Source: Clusia tigrina
Lineage: Eukaryota; Arthropoda; Insecta; Diptera; Clusiidae
Direction of reading: 5' to 3'
Length of the DNA: 64,000 nt
NCBI GenBank assembly: GCA_920105625.2
Contig: CAKKTE020000647.1
Location: 62,001-126,000, forward strand
Positions within the stretch are counted from its first letter, which is position 1. The number at the start of each line of letters is the position of its first letter. Of the stretch, positions 40,601 to 54,100 are shown piece after piece. The notes beneath the pieces were generated by a model. The model was not told the origin of the DNA. It searched no databases and saw nothing but the letters and a program-made list of their open reading frames with translations. The translations under genes were made by a program, and so were the position numbers.

Positions 40601-42939
40601 TGTTTGATTTGGGACTCAAGGGTAGCATAGCTTTGAGCGATAGCTTAGATTGACAGGAGGCTCGAGTACTTTATTGTTACAAAATTTCAAGGTTTTATGA
40701 CGCTCCAGTGAAAAGTTACAAGCATTTGTATGTTGCAAACTTTGATAGGTGTAGGACGTACCGTATAGAAGTTAGGGCCATTTGAAGTTTTATCAGTGTT
40801 TGATTTGGGACTCAAGGGTAGCATAGCTTTGAGCGATAACTTACATTGACAAGAGGCTCGAGTGCTTTATTGTTACAAAATTTCAAGGTTTTATGACGCT
40901 CCAGTAAAAAGTTACAAGCATTTGTATGTTGCAAACTTTAATAGGTGTAGGACGTACTGTATAGAACTTAGGGCCATTTGAAGTTTTATCAGTGTTTGAT
41001 TTGGGACTCAAGGGTAGCATAGCTTTGAGCGATAGCTTAAATTGACAGGAGGCTCGAGTACTTTATTGTTACAAAATTTCAAGGTTTTATGACGCTCCAG
41101 TGAAAAGTTACAAGCATTTGTATGTTGCAAACTTTGATAGGTGTAGGACGTACCGTATAGAAGTTAGGGCCATTTGAAGTTTTATCAGTGTTTGATTTGG
41201 AACTCAAGGGTAGCATAGCTTTGAGTGATAGCTTAAATTGACAAGAGGCTCGAGTGCTTTATTGTTACAAAGTTTCAAGGTTTTATGACGCTCCAGTAAA
41301 AAGTTACAAGCATTTGTATGTTGCAAACTTTGATAGGTGTAGGACGTACCGTATAGAAGTTAGGGCCATTTGAAGTTTTATCAGTGTTTGATTTGGGACT
41401 CAAGGGTAGCATAGCTTTGAGCGATAGCTTAAATTGACAAGAGGCTCGAGTGCTTTATTGTTACAAAATTTCAAGGTTTTATGACGCTCCAGTAAAAAGT
41501 TAAATGCATTTGTGTGTTGCAAACTTTGATAGGTGTAGGACGTACCGTACAGAAGTTAGGGCCATTTGAAGTTTTATCAGTGTTTGATTTGGGATTCAAG
41601 GGTAGCATAGCTTTGAGCGATAGCTTAAATTGACAAGAGGCTCGAGTGCTTTATTGTTACAAAATTTTAAGGTTTTATGACGCTCCAGTAAAAAGTTACA
41701 AGCATTTGTATGTTGCAAACTTTGATAGGTGTAGGACGTACCGTATAGAAGTTAGGCCAATTGAAGTTTTATCAGTGTTTTATTTGGGATTCAAGGGTAG
41801 CATAGCTTTGAGCGATAGCTTAAATTGACAGGAGGCTCGAGTGCTTTATTGTTACAAAATTTCAAGGTTTTATGACGCTCCAGTAAAAAGTTACAAGCAT
41901 TTGTATGTTGCAAAATTTGATAGGTGTAGGACGTACCGTATAGAATTTAGGGCCATTTGAAGTTTTATCAGTGTTTTATTTGGGATTCAAGGGTAGCATA
42001 GCTTTGAGCGATAGCTTAAATTGACAAGAGGCTCGAGTGCTTTATTGTTACAAAATTTCAAGGTTTTATGACGCTCCAGTAAAAAGTTACAAGCATTTAT
42101 ATGTTGCAAACTTTGATAGGTGTAGGACGTACCGTACAGAAGTTAGGGCCATTTGAAGTTTTATCAGTGTTTGATTTGGGACTCAAGGGTAGCATAGCTT
42201 TGAGCGATAGCTTAAATTGACAAGAGGCTCGAGCACTTTATTGTTACAAAATTTCAAGGTTTTATGACGCTCCAGTAAAAAGTTAAATGCATTTGTATGT
42301 TGCAAACTTTGATAGGTGTAGGACGTACCGTATAGAAGTTAGGGCCATTTGAAGTTTTATCAGTGTTTGATTTGGGACTCAAGGGTAGCATAGCTTTGAG
42401 CAATAGCTTAAATTGACAAGAGGCTCGAGTACTTTATTGTTACAAAATTTCAAGGATTTATGACGCTCCAGTAAAAAGTTACAAGCATTTGTATGTTGCA
42501 AACTTTGATAGGTGTAGGACGTACCGTACAGAAGTTAGGGCCATTTGAAGTTTTATCAGTGTTTGATTTGGGACTCAAGGGTAGCATAGCTTTGAGCGAG
42601 AGCTTAAATTGACAAGAGGCTCGAGTACTTTATTGTTACAAAATTTCAAGGTTTTATGACGCTCCAGTAAAAAGTTACAAGCATTTGTATGTTGCAAACT
42701 TTGATAGGTGTCCGACGTACCGTACTGAAGCTAGGGCCATTTGAAGTTTTATCAGTGTTTGATTTGGGACTTAAGGGTAGCATAGCTTTGAGCGATAGCT
42801 TAAATTGACAAGAGGCTCGAGTGCTTTATTGTTACAAAATTTCAAGGTTTTATGACGCTCCAGTAAAAAGTTAAATGCATTTGTATGTTGCAAACTTTGA
42901 TAGGTGTAGGACGTACCGTATAGAAGTTAGGGCCATTTG

Positions 42940-42972
42940 AAGTTTTATCAGTGTTTTATTTAGGGCCATTTG
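42940..42972 (+). repeat. 33-bp remnant monomer
   Basis: Only the first part of a gttttattt-type unit and the last part of a gaatttaggg-type unit remain: aagttttatcagtg, then ttttatttagggcc, then atttg. That is a 163-bp loss. The shared ATTT at the junction suggests microhomology. It is the shortest unit in the window. Confidence 0.93.
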
Positions 42973-43168
42973 AAGTTTTATCAGTGTTTGATTTGGGACT
43001 CAAGGGTAGCATAGCTTTGAGCGATAGCTTAAATTGACAAGAGGCTCGAGTGCTTTATTGTTACAAAATTTCAAGGTTTTATGACGCTCCAGTAAAAAGC
43101 TACAAGCATTTGTATATTGCAAACTTTGATAGGTGTAGGACGCACCATACAGAAGTTATGGCCATTTG

Positions 43169-43364
43169 AAGTTTTATCAGTGTTTGATTTGGGACTCAAG
43201 GTTAGCATAGCTATGAGCGGTAGCTTAAATTGACAAGAGGCTCGAGTACTTTATTGTGTCAAAATTACAAGATTTTATGACGCTCCAGTAAAAAGTTACA
43301 AGCATTTGTATGTTGCAAACTTTGATAGGTGTAGGACGTACTGTATAGAACTTAGGGCCATTTG
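43169..43364 (+). repeat. Most divergent full-length monomer
   Basis: This unit keeps 196 bp but has several private changes close together: aaggttagcatag, ctatgagcggtagc, ttattgtgtcaaaattac and aagattttatg. The unit before it also has unusual changes (aaaaagctacaag, tatattgc, gacgcaccatac, gttatggcc). Such scattered private variation in the HOR-poor zone fits an older, less homogenised part of the array. Confidence 0.8.
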
Positions 43365-46309
43365 AAGTTTTATCAGTGTTTGATTTGGGATTCAAGGGTA
43401 GCATAGCTTTGAGCGATAGCTTAAATTGACAAGAGGCTCGAGTACTTTAGTGTTACAAAATTTCAAGGTTTTATGACGCTCCAGTAAAAAGTTAAATGCA
43501 TTTGTGTGTTGCAAACTTTGATAGGTGTAGGACGTACCGTACAGAAGTTAGGGCCATTTGAAGTTTTATCAGTGTTTGATTTGGGATTCAAGGGTAGCAT
43601 AGCTTTGAGCGATAGCTTAAATTGACAAGAGGCTCGAGTGCTTTATTGTTACAAAATTTTAAGGTTTTATGACGCCCCAGTAAAAAGTTACAAGCATTTG
43701 TATGTTGCAAACTTTGATAGGTGTAGGACGTACTGTATAGAACTTAGGGCCATTTGTAGTTTTATCAGTGTTTTATTTGGGATTCAAGGGTAGCATAGCT
43801 TTGAGCGATAGCTTAAATTGACAAGAGGCTTTATTTTTACAAAATTTCAAGGTTTTATGACGCTCCAGTAAAAAGTTACAAGCATTTGTATGTTGCAAAC
43901 TTTGATAGGTGTAGGACGTACCGTACAGAAGTTAGGGCTATTTGAAGTTTTATCAGTGTTTGATTTGGGACTCAAGGGTAGCATAGCTTTGAGCGATAGC
44001 TTAAATTGACAAGAGGCTCGAATACTTTATTGTTACAAAATTTCAAGGTTTTATGACGCTCCAGTAAAAAGTTACAAGCATTAGTATGTTGCAAACTTTG
44101 ATAGGTGTAGGACGTACCGTATAGAAGTTAGGGCCATTTGAAGTTTTATCAGTGTTTGATTTGGGACTCAAGGGTAGCATAGCTTTGAGCGACAGCTTAA
44201 ATTGACAAGAGGCTCGAGTGCTTTAGTGTTACAAAATTTCAAGGTTTTATGACGCTCCAGTAAAAAGTTAAATGCATTTGTGTGTTGCAAACTTTGATAG
44301 GTGTAGGACGTACCGTACAGAAGTTAGGGCCATTTGAAGTTTTATCAGTGTTTGATTTGGGATTCAAGGGTAGCATAGCTTTGAGCGATAGCTTAAATTG
44401 ACAAGAGGCTCGAGTGCTTTATTGTTACAAAATTTTAAGGTTTTATGACGCCCCAGTAAAAAGTTACAAGCATTTGTATGTTGCAAACTTTGATAGGTGT
44501 AGGACGTACCGTATAGAAGTTAGGGCCATTTGTAGTTTTATCAGTGTTTTATTTGGGATTCAAGGGTAGCATAGCTTTGAGCGATAGCTTAAATTGACAA
44601 GAGGCTCGAGTGCTTTAGTGTTACAAAATTTTAAGGTTTTATGACGCCCCAGTAAAAAGTTACAAGCATTTGTATGTTGTAAACTTTGATAGGTGTAGGA
44701 CGTACCGTATAGAAGTTAGGGCCATTTGTAGTTTTATCAGTGTTTTATTTGGGATTCAAGGGTAGCATAGCTTTGAGCGATAGCTTAAATTGACAAGAGG
44801 CTCGAGTGCTTTATTTTTACAAAATTTCAAGGTTTTATGACGCTCCAGTAAAAAGTTACAAGCATTTGTATGTTGCAAACTTTGATAGGTGTAGGACGTA
44901 CCGTATAGAATTTAGGGCCATTTGAAGTTTTATCAGTGTTTTATTTGGGATTCAAGGGTAGCATAGCTTTGAGCGATAGCTTAAATTGACAATAGGCTCG
45001 AGTGCTTTATTGTTACAAAATTTCAAGGTTTTATGACGCTCCAGTAAAAAGTTAAATGCATTTGTGTGTTGCAAACTTTGATAGGTGTAGGACGTACCGT
45101 ACAGAAGTTAGGGCCATTTGAAGTTTTATCAGTGTTTGATTTGGGATTCAAGGGTAGCATAGCTTTGAGCGATAGCTTAAATTGACAAGAGGCTCGAGAG
45201 CTTTATTGTTACAAAATTTTAAGGTTTTATGACGCTCCAGTAAAAAGTTACAAGCATTTGTATGTTGCAAACTTTGATAGCTGTAGGACGTACCGTATAG
45301 AAGTTAGGGGCATTTGAAGTTTTATCAGTGTTTTATTTGGGATTCAAGGGTAGCTTGGCTTTGAGCGATGGCTTAAATTGACAAGAGGCTCGAATGCTTT
45401 ATTGTTACAAAATTTCAAGGTTTTATGACGCTCCAGTAAAAAGTTACAAGCATTTGTATGTTGCAAACTTTGATAGGTGTAGGACGTACCGTATAGAATT
45501 TAGGGCCATTTGAAGTTTTATCAGTGTTTTATTTGGGATTCAAGGGTAGCATCGCTTCGAGCGATAGCTTAAATTGACAAGAGGCTCGAGTGCTTTATTG
45601 TTACAAAATTTCAAGGTTTTATGACGCTCCAGTAAAAAGTTACAAACATTTGTATGTTGCAAACTTTGATAGGTGTAGGACGTACCGTACAGAAGTTAGG
45701 GCCATTTGAAGTTTTATCAGTGTTTGATTTGGGACTCAAGGGTAGCATAGCTTTGAGCGATAGCATAAATTGACAAGAGGCTCGAGTACTTTATTGTTAC
45801 AAAATTTCAAGGTTTTATGACGCTCCAGTAAAAAGTTAGATGCATTTGTATGTTGCAAACTTTGATAGGTGTAGGACGTACCGTATAGAAGTTAGGGCCA
45901 TTTGAAGTTTTATCAGTGTTTTATTTGGGACTTAAGGGTAGCATTGCTTTGAGCGATAGCTTAAATTGACAAGAGGCTCGAGTGCTTTATTGTTACAAAA
46001 TTTTAAGGTTTTATGACGCTCCAGTAAAAAGTTACAAGCATTTGTATGTTGCAAACTTTGATAGGTGTAGGACGTACCGTACAGAAGTTAGGGCCATTTG
46101 AAGTTTTATCAGTGTTTGATTTGGGACTTAAGGGTAGCATCGCTTTGAGCGATAGCTTAAATTGACAAGAGGCTCGAGTACTTTATTGTTACAAAATTTC
46201 AAGGTTTTATGACGCTCCAGTAAAAAGTTACAAGCATTTGTATGTTCCAAACTTTGATAGGTGTAGGACGTACCGTGTAGAATTTAGGGCCATTTGAAGT
46301 TTTATCAGT

Positions 46310-49300
46310 GTTTGATTCGGGACTCAAGGTTAGAATAGCTTTGAGCAATAGCTTAAATTGACAAGAGGCTCGAGTACTTTATTGTTACAAAATTTCAAGG
46401 TTTTATGACGCTCCAGTAAAAAGTTACAAGCATTTGTATGTTGCAAACTTTGATAGTGTAGGACGTACTGTATAGAACTTAGGGCCATTTGAAGTTTTAT
46501 CAGTGTTTGATTTGGGACTTAAGGGTAGCATAGCTTTGAGCGATAGCTTAAATTGACAAGAGGCTCGAGTACTTTATTGTTACAAAATTTCAAGGTTTTA
46601 TGACGCTCCAGTAAAAAGTTATAAGCATTTGTATGTTGCAAACTTTGATAGGTGTAGGACGTACCGTACAGAAGTTAGGGCCATTTGAAGTTTTATCAGT
46701 GTTTGATTTGGGACTTAAGGGTAGCATAGCTTTATGACGCTCCAGTAAAAAGTTACAAGCATTTGTATGTTGCAAACTTTGATAGTTGCAGGACGTACCA
46801 TACAGAAGTTTGGACCATTTGAAGTTTTATCAGTGTTTGATTTGGGACTCAAGGGTAGCATAGCTTTGAGCAATAGCTTAAATTGACAAGAGGCTCGAGT
46901 ACTTTATTGTTACAAAATTTTAAGGATTTATGACGCTCCAGTAAAAAGTTACAAGCATTTGTATTGCAAACTTTGATAGGTGTAGGACGTACCGTACAGA
47001 AGTTAGGGCCATTTGAAGTTTTATCAGTGTTTGATTTGGGACTCAAGGATAGCATAGCTTTGAGCGATAGCTTAAATTGACAAGAGGCTCGAGTACTTTA
47101 TTGTTACAAAATGTTAAGGTTTTATGACGCTCCAGTAAAAAGTTAAATGCATTTGTATGTTGCAAACTTTGATAGGTGTAGGACGTACCGTATAGAAGTT
47201 AGGGCCATTTGAAGTTTTATCAGTGTTTTATTTGGGACCTAAGGGTAGCATAGCTTTGAGCGATAGCTTAAATTGACAAGAGGCTCGAGTGCTTTATTGT
47301 TACAAAATTTCAAGGTTTTATGCCGCTCCAGTAAAAAGTTACAAGCATTTGTATGTTGCAAACTTTGATAGGTGTAGGACGTACCGTATAGAATTTAGGG
47401 CCATTTGAAGTTTTATCAGTGTTTGATTTGGGACTCAAGGGTAGCATAGCTTTGAGCGATAGCTTAAATTGACAATAGGCTCGAGTGCTTTATTGTTACA
47501 AAATTTCAAGGTTTTATGACGCTCCAGTAAAAAGTTAAATGCATTTGTGTGTTGCAAACTTTGATAGGTGTAGGACGTACCGTACAGAAGTTTGGGCCAT
47601 TTGAAGTTTTATCAGTGTTTGATTTGGGACTCAAGGGTAGCATAGCTTTGAGCAATAGCTTAACTTGATAAGAGGCTCGAGAACTTTATTGTTACAAAAT
47701 TTCAAGGATTTATGACGCTCCAGTAAAAAGTTACAAGCATTTGTATGTTGCAAACTTTGATAGGTGTAGGACGTACCGTACATAAAATAGGGCCATTTGA
47801 AATTTTATCAGTGTTTGATTTGGGACTCAAGGGTAGCATAGCTTTGAGCGATAGCTTAAATTGACAAGAGGCTCGAGTACTTTATTGTTACAAAATTTCA
47901 AGGTTTTATGACGCTCCAGTAAAAAGTTACAAGCATTTGTATGTTGCAAATTTTGATAGGTGTAGGACGTACCGTATAGAAGTTAGGGCCATTTGAAGTT
48001 TTATCAGTGTTTGATTTGGGACTCAAGGGTAGCATAGCTTTGAGCGATAGCTTAAATTGACAAGAGCCTCGAGTGCTTTATTGTTACAAAGTTTCAAGGT
48101 TTTATGACGCTCCAGTAAAAAGTTAAATGCATTTGTGTGTTTTGCAAACTTTGATAGGTGTAGGACGTACCGTACAGAAAATAGGGCCATTTGAAGTTTT
48201 ATCAGTGTTTGATTTGGGACTCAAGGGTAGCATAGCTTTGAGCGATAGCTTAAATTGACAAGAGGCTCGAGTGCTTTATTGTTACAAAATTTCAAGGTTT
48301 TATGACGCTCCAGTAAAAAGTTACAAGCATTTATATGTTGCAAACTTTGATAGGTGTAGGACGTACCGTACAGAAGTTAGGGCCATTTGAAGTTTTATCA
48401 GTGTTTGATTTGGGACTCAAGGGTAGCATAGCTTTGAGCGATAGCTTAAATTGACAAGAGGCTCGAGTGCTTTATTGTTACAAAATTTCAAGGTTTTATG
48501 ACGCTCCAGTAAAAAGATACAAGCATTTGTATGTTGCAAACTTTGATAGGTGTAGGACGTACCGTATAGAAGTTAGGGCCATTTGAAGTTTTATCAGTGT
48601 TTGATTTGGGACTCAAGGGTAGCATAGCTTTGAGCAATAGCTTAAATTGACAATAGGCTCGAGTGCTTTATTGTTACAAAATTTCAAGGTTTTATGACGC
48701 TCCAGTAAAAAGTTAAATGCATTTGTGTGTTGCAAACTTTGATAGGTGTAGGACGTACCGTACAGAAGTTAGGGCCATTTGAAGTTTTATCAGTGTTTGA
48801 TTTGGGATTCAAGGGTAGCATAGCTTTGAGCGATAGCTTAAATTGACAAGAGGCTCGAGTGCTTTATTGTTACAAAATTTTAAGGTTTTATGACGCTCCA
48901 GTAAAAAGTTACAAGCATTTGTATGTGGCAAACTTTGATAGGTGTAGGACGTACCGTATAGAAGTTAGGGCCATTTGAAGTTTTATCAGTGTTTTATTTG
49001 GGATTCAAGGGTAGCATAGCTTTTAACGATAGCTTAAATTGATAAGAGGCTCGAGTGCTTTATTGTTACAAAATTTCAAGGTTTTATGACGCTCCAGTAA
49101 AAAGTTACAAGCATTTGTATGTTGCAAACTTTGATAGGTGTAGGACGTACCGTATAGAATTTAGGGCGATTTGAAGTTTTATCAGTGTTTTATTTGGGAT
49201 TCAAGGGTAGCATAGCTTTGAGCGATAGCTTAAATTGACAAGAGGCTCGAGTGCTTGATTGTTACAAAATTTCAAGGTTTTATGACGCTCCAGTAAAAAG

Positions 49301-52300
49301 TTACAAGCATTTATATGTTGCAAACTTTGATAGGTGTAGGACGTACCGTACAGAAGTTAGGACCATTTGAAGTTTTATAAGTGTTTGATTTGGGACTCAA
49401 GGGTAGCATAGCTTTGAGCGATAGCTTAAATTGACAAGAGGCTCGAGTACTTTATTGTTACAAAATTTCAAGGTTTTATGACGCTCCAGTAAAAAGTTAA
49501 ATGCATTTGTATGTTGCAAACTTTGATAGGTGTAGGACGTACCGTATAGAAGTTAGGGCCATTTGAAGTTTTATCAGTGTTTTATTTGGGACTCAAGGGT
49601 AGCATAGCTTTGAGCGATAGCTTAAATTGACAAGAGGCTCGAGTACTTTATTGTTACAAAATTTCAAGGTTTTATGACGCTCCAGTAAAAAGTTACAAGC
49701 ATTTGTATGTTGCAAACTTTGATAGGTGTAGGATGTACCGTAGAGAAGTTAGGGCCATTTGAAGTTTTATCAGTGTTTGATTCGGGACTCAAGGGTAGCA
49801 TAGCTTTGAGCAATAGCTTAAATTGACAAAAGGCTCGAGTACTTTATTGTTACAAAATTTCAAGGTTTTATGACGCTCCAGTAAAAAGTTACAAGCATTT
49901 GTATGTTGCAAACTTTGATAGGTGTAGGACGTACCGTATAGAATTTAGGGCCATTTGAAGTTTTATCAGTGTTTGATTCGGGACTCAAGGTTAGAATAGC
50001 TTTGAGCAATAGCTTAAATTGACAAGAGGCTCGAGTACTTTATTGTTACAAAATTTCAAGGTTTTATGACGCTCCAGTAAAAAGTTACAAGCATTTGTAT
50101 GTTGCAAACTTTGATAGGTGTAGGACGTACCGTATAGAATTTAGGGCCATTTGAAGTTTTATCAGTGTTTGATTTGGGACTCAAGGGTAGCATAGCTTTG
50201 AGCGATAGCTTAAATTGACAATAGGCTCGAGTGCTTTATTGTTACAAAATTTCAAGGTTTTATGACGCTCCAGTAAAAAGTTAAATGCATTTGTGTGTTG
50301 CAAACTTTGATAGGTGTAGGACGTACCGTACAGAAGTTTGGGCCATTTGAAGTTTTATCAGTGTTTGATTTGGGACTCAAGGGTAGCATAGCTTTGAGCA
50401 ATAGCTTAACTTGATAAGAGGCTCGAGAACTTTATTGTTACAAAATTTCAAGGATTTATGACGCTCCAGTAAAAAGTTACAAGCATTTGTATGTTGCAAA
50501 CTTTGATAGGTGTAGGACGTACCGTACATAAAATAGGGCCATTTGAAATTTTATCAGTGTTTGATTTGGGACTCAAGGGTAGCATAGCTTTGAGCGATAG
50601 CTTAAATTGACAAGAGGCTCGAGTACTTTATTGTTACAAAATTTCAAGGTTTTATGACGCTCCAGTAAAAAGTTACAAGCATTTGTATGTTGCAAATTTT
50701 GATAGGTGTAGGACGTACCGTATAGAAGTTAGGGCCATTTGAAGTTTTATCAGTGTTTTATTTGGGATTCAAGGGTAGCATAGCTTTTAACGATAGCTTA
50801 AATTGATAAGAGGCTCGAGTGCTTTATTGTTACAAAATTTCAAGGTTTTATGACGCTCCAGTAAAAAGTTACAAGCATTTGTATGTTGCAAACTTTGATA
50901 GGTGTAGGACGTACCGTATAGAATTTAGGGCCATTTGAAGTTTTATCAGTGTTTTATTTGGGATTCAAGGGTAGCATAGCTTTGAGCGATAGCTTAAATT
51001 GACAAGAGGCTCGAGTGCTTGATTGTTACAAAATTTCAAGGTTTTATGACGCTCCAGTAAAAAGTTACAAGCATTTATATGTTGCAAACTTTGATAGGTG
51101 TAGGACGTACCGTACAGAAGTTAGGACCATTTGAAGTTTTATAAGTGTTTGATTTGGGACTCAAGGGTAGCATAGCTTTGAGCGATAGCTTAAATTGACA
51201 AGAGGCTCGAGTACTTTATTGTTACAAAATTTCAAGGTTTTATGACGCTCCAGTAAAAAGTTAAATGCATTTGTATGTTGCAAACTTTGATAGGTGTAGT
51301 ACGTACCAGATATAAGTTAGGGCCATTTGAAGTTTTATCAGTGTTTGATTTGGGACTTAAGGGTAGCATAGCTTTGAGCGATAGCTTAAATTGACAAGAG
51401 GCTCGAGTACTTTATTGTTACAAAATTTTAAAGTTTTATGACGCTCCAGTAAAAAGTTAAATGCATTTGTGTGTTGCAAACTTTGATAGGTGTAGGACGT
51501 ACCGTACAGAAGTTTGGGCCATTTGAAGTTTTATCAGTGTTTGATTCGGGACTCAAGGTTAGAATAGCTTTGAGCAATAGCTTAAATTGACAAGAGCCTC
51601 GAGTACTTTATTGTTACAAAATTTCAAGGTTTTATGACGCTCCAGTAAAAAGTTACAAGCATTTGTATGTTGCAAACTTTGATAGGTGTAGGACGTACCG
51701 TATAGAATTTAGGGCCATTTGAAGTTTTATCAGTGTTTGATTTGGGACTCAAGGGTAGCATAGCTTTGAGCGATAGCTTAAATTGACAATAGGCTCGAGT
51801 GCTTTATTGTTACAAAATTTCAAGGTTTTATGACGCTCCAGTAAAAAGTTAAATGCATTTGTGTGTTGCAAACTTTGATAGGTGTAGGACGTACCGTACA
51901 GAAGTTTGGGCCATTTGAAGTTTTATCAGTGTTTGATTTGGGACTCAAGGGTAGCATAGCTTTGAGCAATAGCTTAACTTGATAAGAGGCTCGAGAACTT
52001 TATTGTTACAAAATTTCAAGGATTTATGACGCTCCAGTAAAAAGTTACAAGCATTTGTATGTTGCAAACTTTGATAGGTGTTGGACGTACCGTACATAAA
52101 ATAGGGCCATTTGAAATTTTATCAGTGTTTGATTTGGGACTCAAGGGTAGCATAGCTTTGAGCGATAGCTTAAATTGACAAGAGGCTCGAGTACTTTATT
52201 GTTACAAAATTTCAAGGTTTTATGACGCTCCAGTAAAAAGTTACAAGCATTTGTATGTTGCAAATTTTGATAGGTGTAGGACGTACCGTATAGAAGTTAG

Positions 52301-54100
52301 GGCCATTTGAAGTTTTATCAGTGTTTGATCTGGGACTCAAGGGTAGCATAGCTTTGAGCGATAGCTTAAATTGACAAGAGCCTCGAGTGCTTTATTGTTA
52401 CAAAATTTCAAGGTTTTATGACGCTCCAGTAAAAAGTTAAATGCATTTGTGTGTTGCAAACTTTGATAGGTGTAGGACGTACCGTACAGAAAATAGGGCC
52501 ATTTGAAGTTTTATCAGTGTTTGATTTGGGACTCAAGGGTAGCATATCTTTGAGCGATAGCTTAAATTGACAAGAGGCTCGAGTGCTTTATTGTTACAAA
52601 ATTTCAAGGTTTTATGACGCTCCAGTAAAAAGTTACAAGCATTTATATGTTGCAAACTTTGATAGGTGTAGGACGTACCGTACAGAAGTTAGGGCCATTT
52701 GAAGTTTTATCAGTGTTTGATTTGGGACTCAAGGGTAGCATAGCTTTGAGCGATAGCTTAAATTGACAAGAGGCTCGAGTACTTTATTGTTACAAAATTT
52801 CAAGGTTTTATGACGCTCCAGTAAAAAGTTAAATGCATTTGTATGTTGCAAACTTTGATAGGTGTAGGACGTACCGTATAGAAGTTAGGGCCATTTGAAG
52901 TTTTATCAGTGTTTTATTTGGGACTTAAGGGTAGAATAGCTTTGAGCGATAGCTTAAATTGACAAGAGGCTCGAGTGCTTTATTGTTACAAAATTTCAAG
53001 GTTTTATGACGCTCCAGTAAAAAGTTACAAGCATTTGTATGTTGCAAACTTTGATAGGTGTAGGACGTACCGTATAGAAGTTAGGGCCATTTGAAGTTTT
53101 ATCAGTGTTTGATTTGGGACTCAAGGGTAGCATAGCTTTGAGCGATAGCTTAAATTGACAATAGGCTCGAGTGCTTTATTGTTACAAAATTTCAAGGTTT
53201 TATGACGCTCCAGTAAAAAGTTAAATGCATTTGTGTGTTGCAAACTTTGATAGGTGTAGGACGTACCGTACAGAAGTTAGGGCCATTTGAAGTTTTATCA
53301 GTGTTTGATTTGGGATTCAAGGGTAGCATAGCTTTGAGCGATAGCTTAAATTGACAAGAGGCTCGAGTGCTTTATTGTTACAAAATTTTAAGGTTTTATG
53401 ACGCTCCAGTAAAAAGTTACAAGCATTTGTATGTGGCAAACTTTGATAGGTGTAGGACGTACCGTATAGAAGTTAGGGCCATTTGAAGTTTTATCAGTGT
53501 TTTATTTGGGATTCAAGGGTAGCATAGCTTTGAGCGATAGCTTAAATTGATAAGAGGCTCGAGTGCTTTATTGTTACAAAATTTCAAGGTTTTATGACGC
53601 TCCAGTAAAAAGTTACAAGCATTTGTATGTTGCAAACTTTGATAGGTGTAGGATGTACCGTAGAGAAGTTAGGGCCATTTGAAGTTTTATCAGTGTTTGA
53701 TTCGGGACTCAAGGGTAGCATAGCTTTGAGCAATAGCTTAAATTGACAAAAGGCTCGAGTACTTTATTGTTACAAAATTTCAAGGTTTTATGACGCTCCA
53801 GTAAAAAGTTACAAGCATTTGTATGTTGCAAACTTTGATAGGTGTAGGACGTACCGTATAGAATTTAGGGCCATTTGAAGTTTTATCAGTGTTTGATTCG
53901 GGACTCAAGGTTAGAATAGCTTTGAGCAATAGCTTAAATTGACAAGAGGCTCGAGTACTTTATTGTTACAAAATTTCAAGGTTTTATGACGCTCCAGTAA
54001 AAAGTTACAAGCATTTGTATGTTGCAAACTTTGATATGTGTAGGACGTACGGTATAGAACTTAGGGCCATTTGAAGTTTTATCAGTGTTTGATTTGGGAT
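46310..54100 (+). repeat. HOR block G: mosaic of 8-mer (1568 bp) and 9-mer (1764 bp) units
   Basis: The marker taacttgataagagg lies at 47661, 50407 and 51975 (2746 and 1568 bp). ttgattcgggactcaaggtt lies at 49973 and 51541 (1568). ttttaacgat is at 49021 and 50785, and gtgcttgatt at 49251 and 51015 (both 1764). gtatgtggca is at 48921 and 53429 (4508 = 23 monomers), ggatgtaccgtagag at 49731 and 53651 (3920 = 20 monomers), and cgtacagaaaatag at 48171 and 52483 (4312 = 22 monomers). The 2-bp excess in 2746 comes from gtgtgttttgcaaac near 48140. Offsets that change along the block show that it is a patchwork of overlapping duplications. Confidence 0.87.
46688..46821 (+). repeat. 134-bp truncated monomer
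   Basis: The sequence passes from gggtagcatagcttt straight to atgacgctccag, losing 62 bp with the CTCGAG region. The join is on a shared TTT (agcTTTgag and ggtTTTatg). It is seen only once, so it has not been amplified. Confidence 0.92.

Larger units (their letters stand above)
31750..41950 (+). repeat. HOR block E: 979-bp pentamer (5 monomers less 1 bp)
   Basis: A monomer with ttaggccaattgaag (1 bp shorter than ttagggccatttgaag) is at 31935, 32914, 34701, 35680, 36659, 37638, 39989 and 41752. Four of the spacings are exactly 979 bp. The others are 1787, 2351 and 1763 bp, reflecting extra or missing monomers. The pentamer order is: ggccaattg; gttttatttgggattc with gacaggagg; ggattcaagggttgc with gacgaaccag; gggagtcaag with gagtgatagc and aaagtttc; then aaatgcatttgtgtg. 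From 34701 to about 37.9 kb the copies look almost identical. Between about 38.0 and 39.0 kb and between 40.4 and 41.3 kb the pentamer is interrupted by block D-type monomers. Confidence 0.9.
41950..46310 (+). repeat. Irregular monomers without a stable HOR
   Basis: About 22 monomers with high individual divergence. Some local order exists: gacgccccag monomers recur near 43674, 44451 and 44648, and ctttagtgttac copies accompany them. No period is sustained. One monomer at about 43.82 kb has an 8-bp deletion (gacaagaggctttattt), between two GCT strings. No gene seen. Confidence 0.8.

Noticed and set aside
10739..41828. Forward open frames of 60-83 codons recurring in many monomers
   Set aside because: They are the same stretch of the 196-bp repeat, opened by single-base loss of a TGA or by a 1-bp deletion. 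They start at GTG or TTG rather than ATG, 196 is not a multiple of three, and most neighbouring monomers have the stop. No domain or signal is visible.
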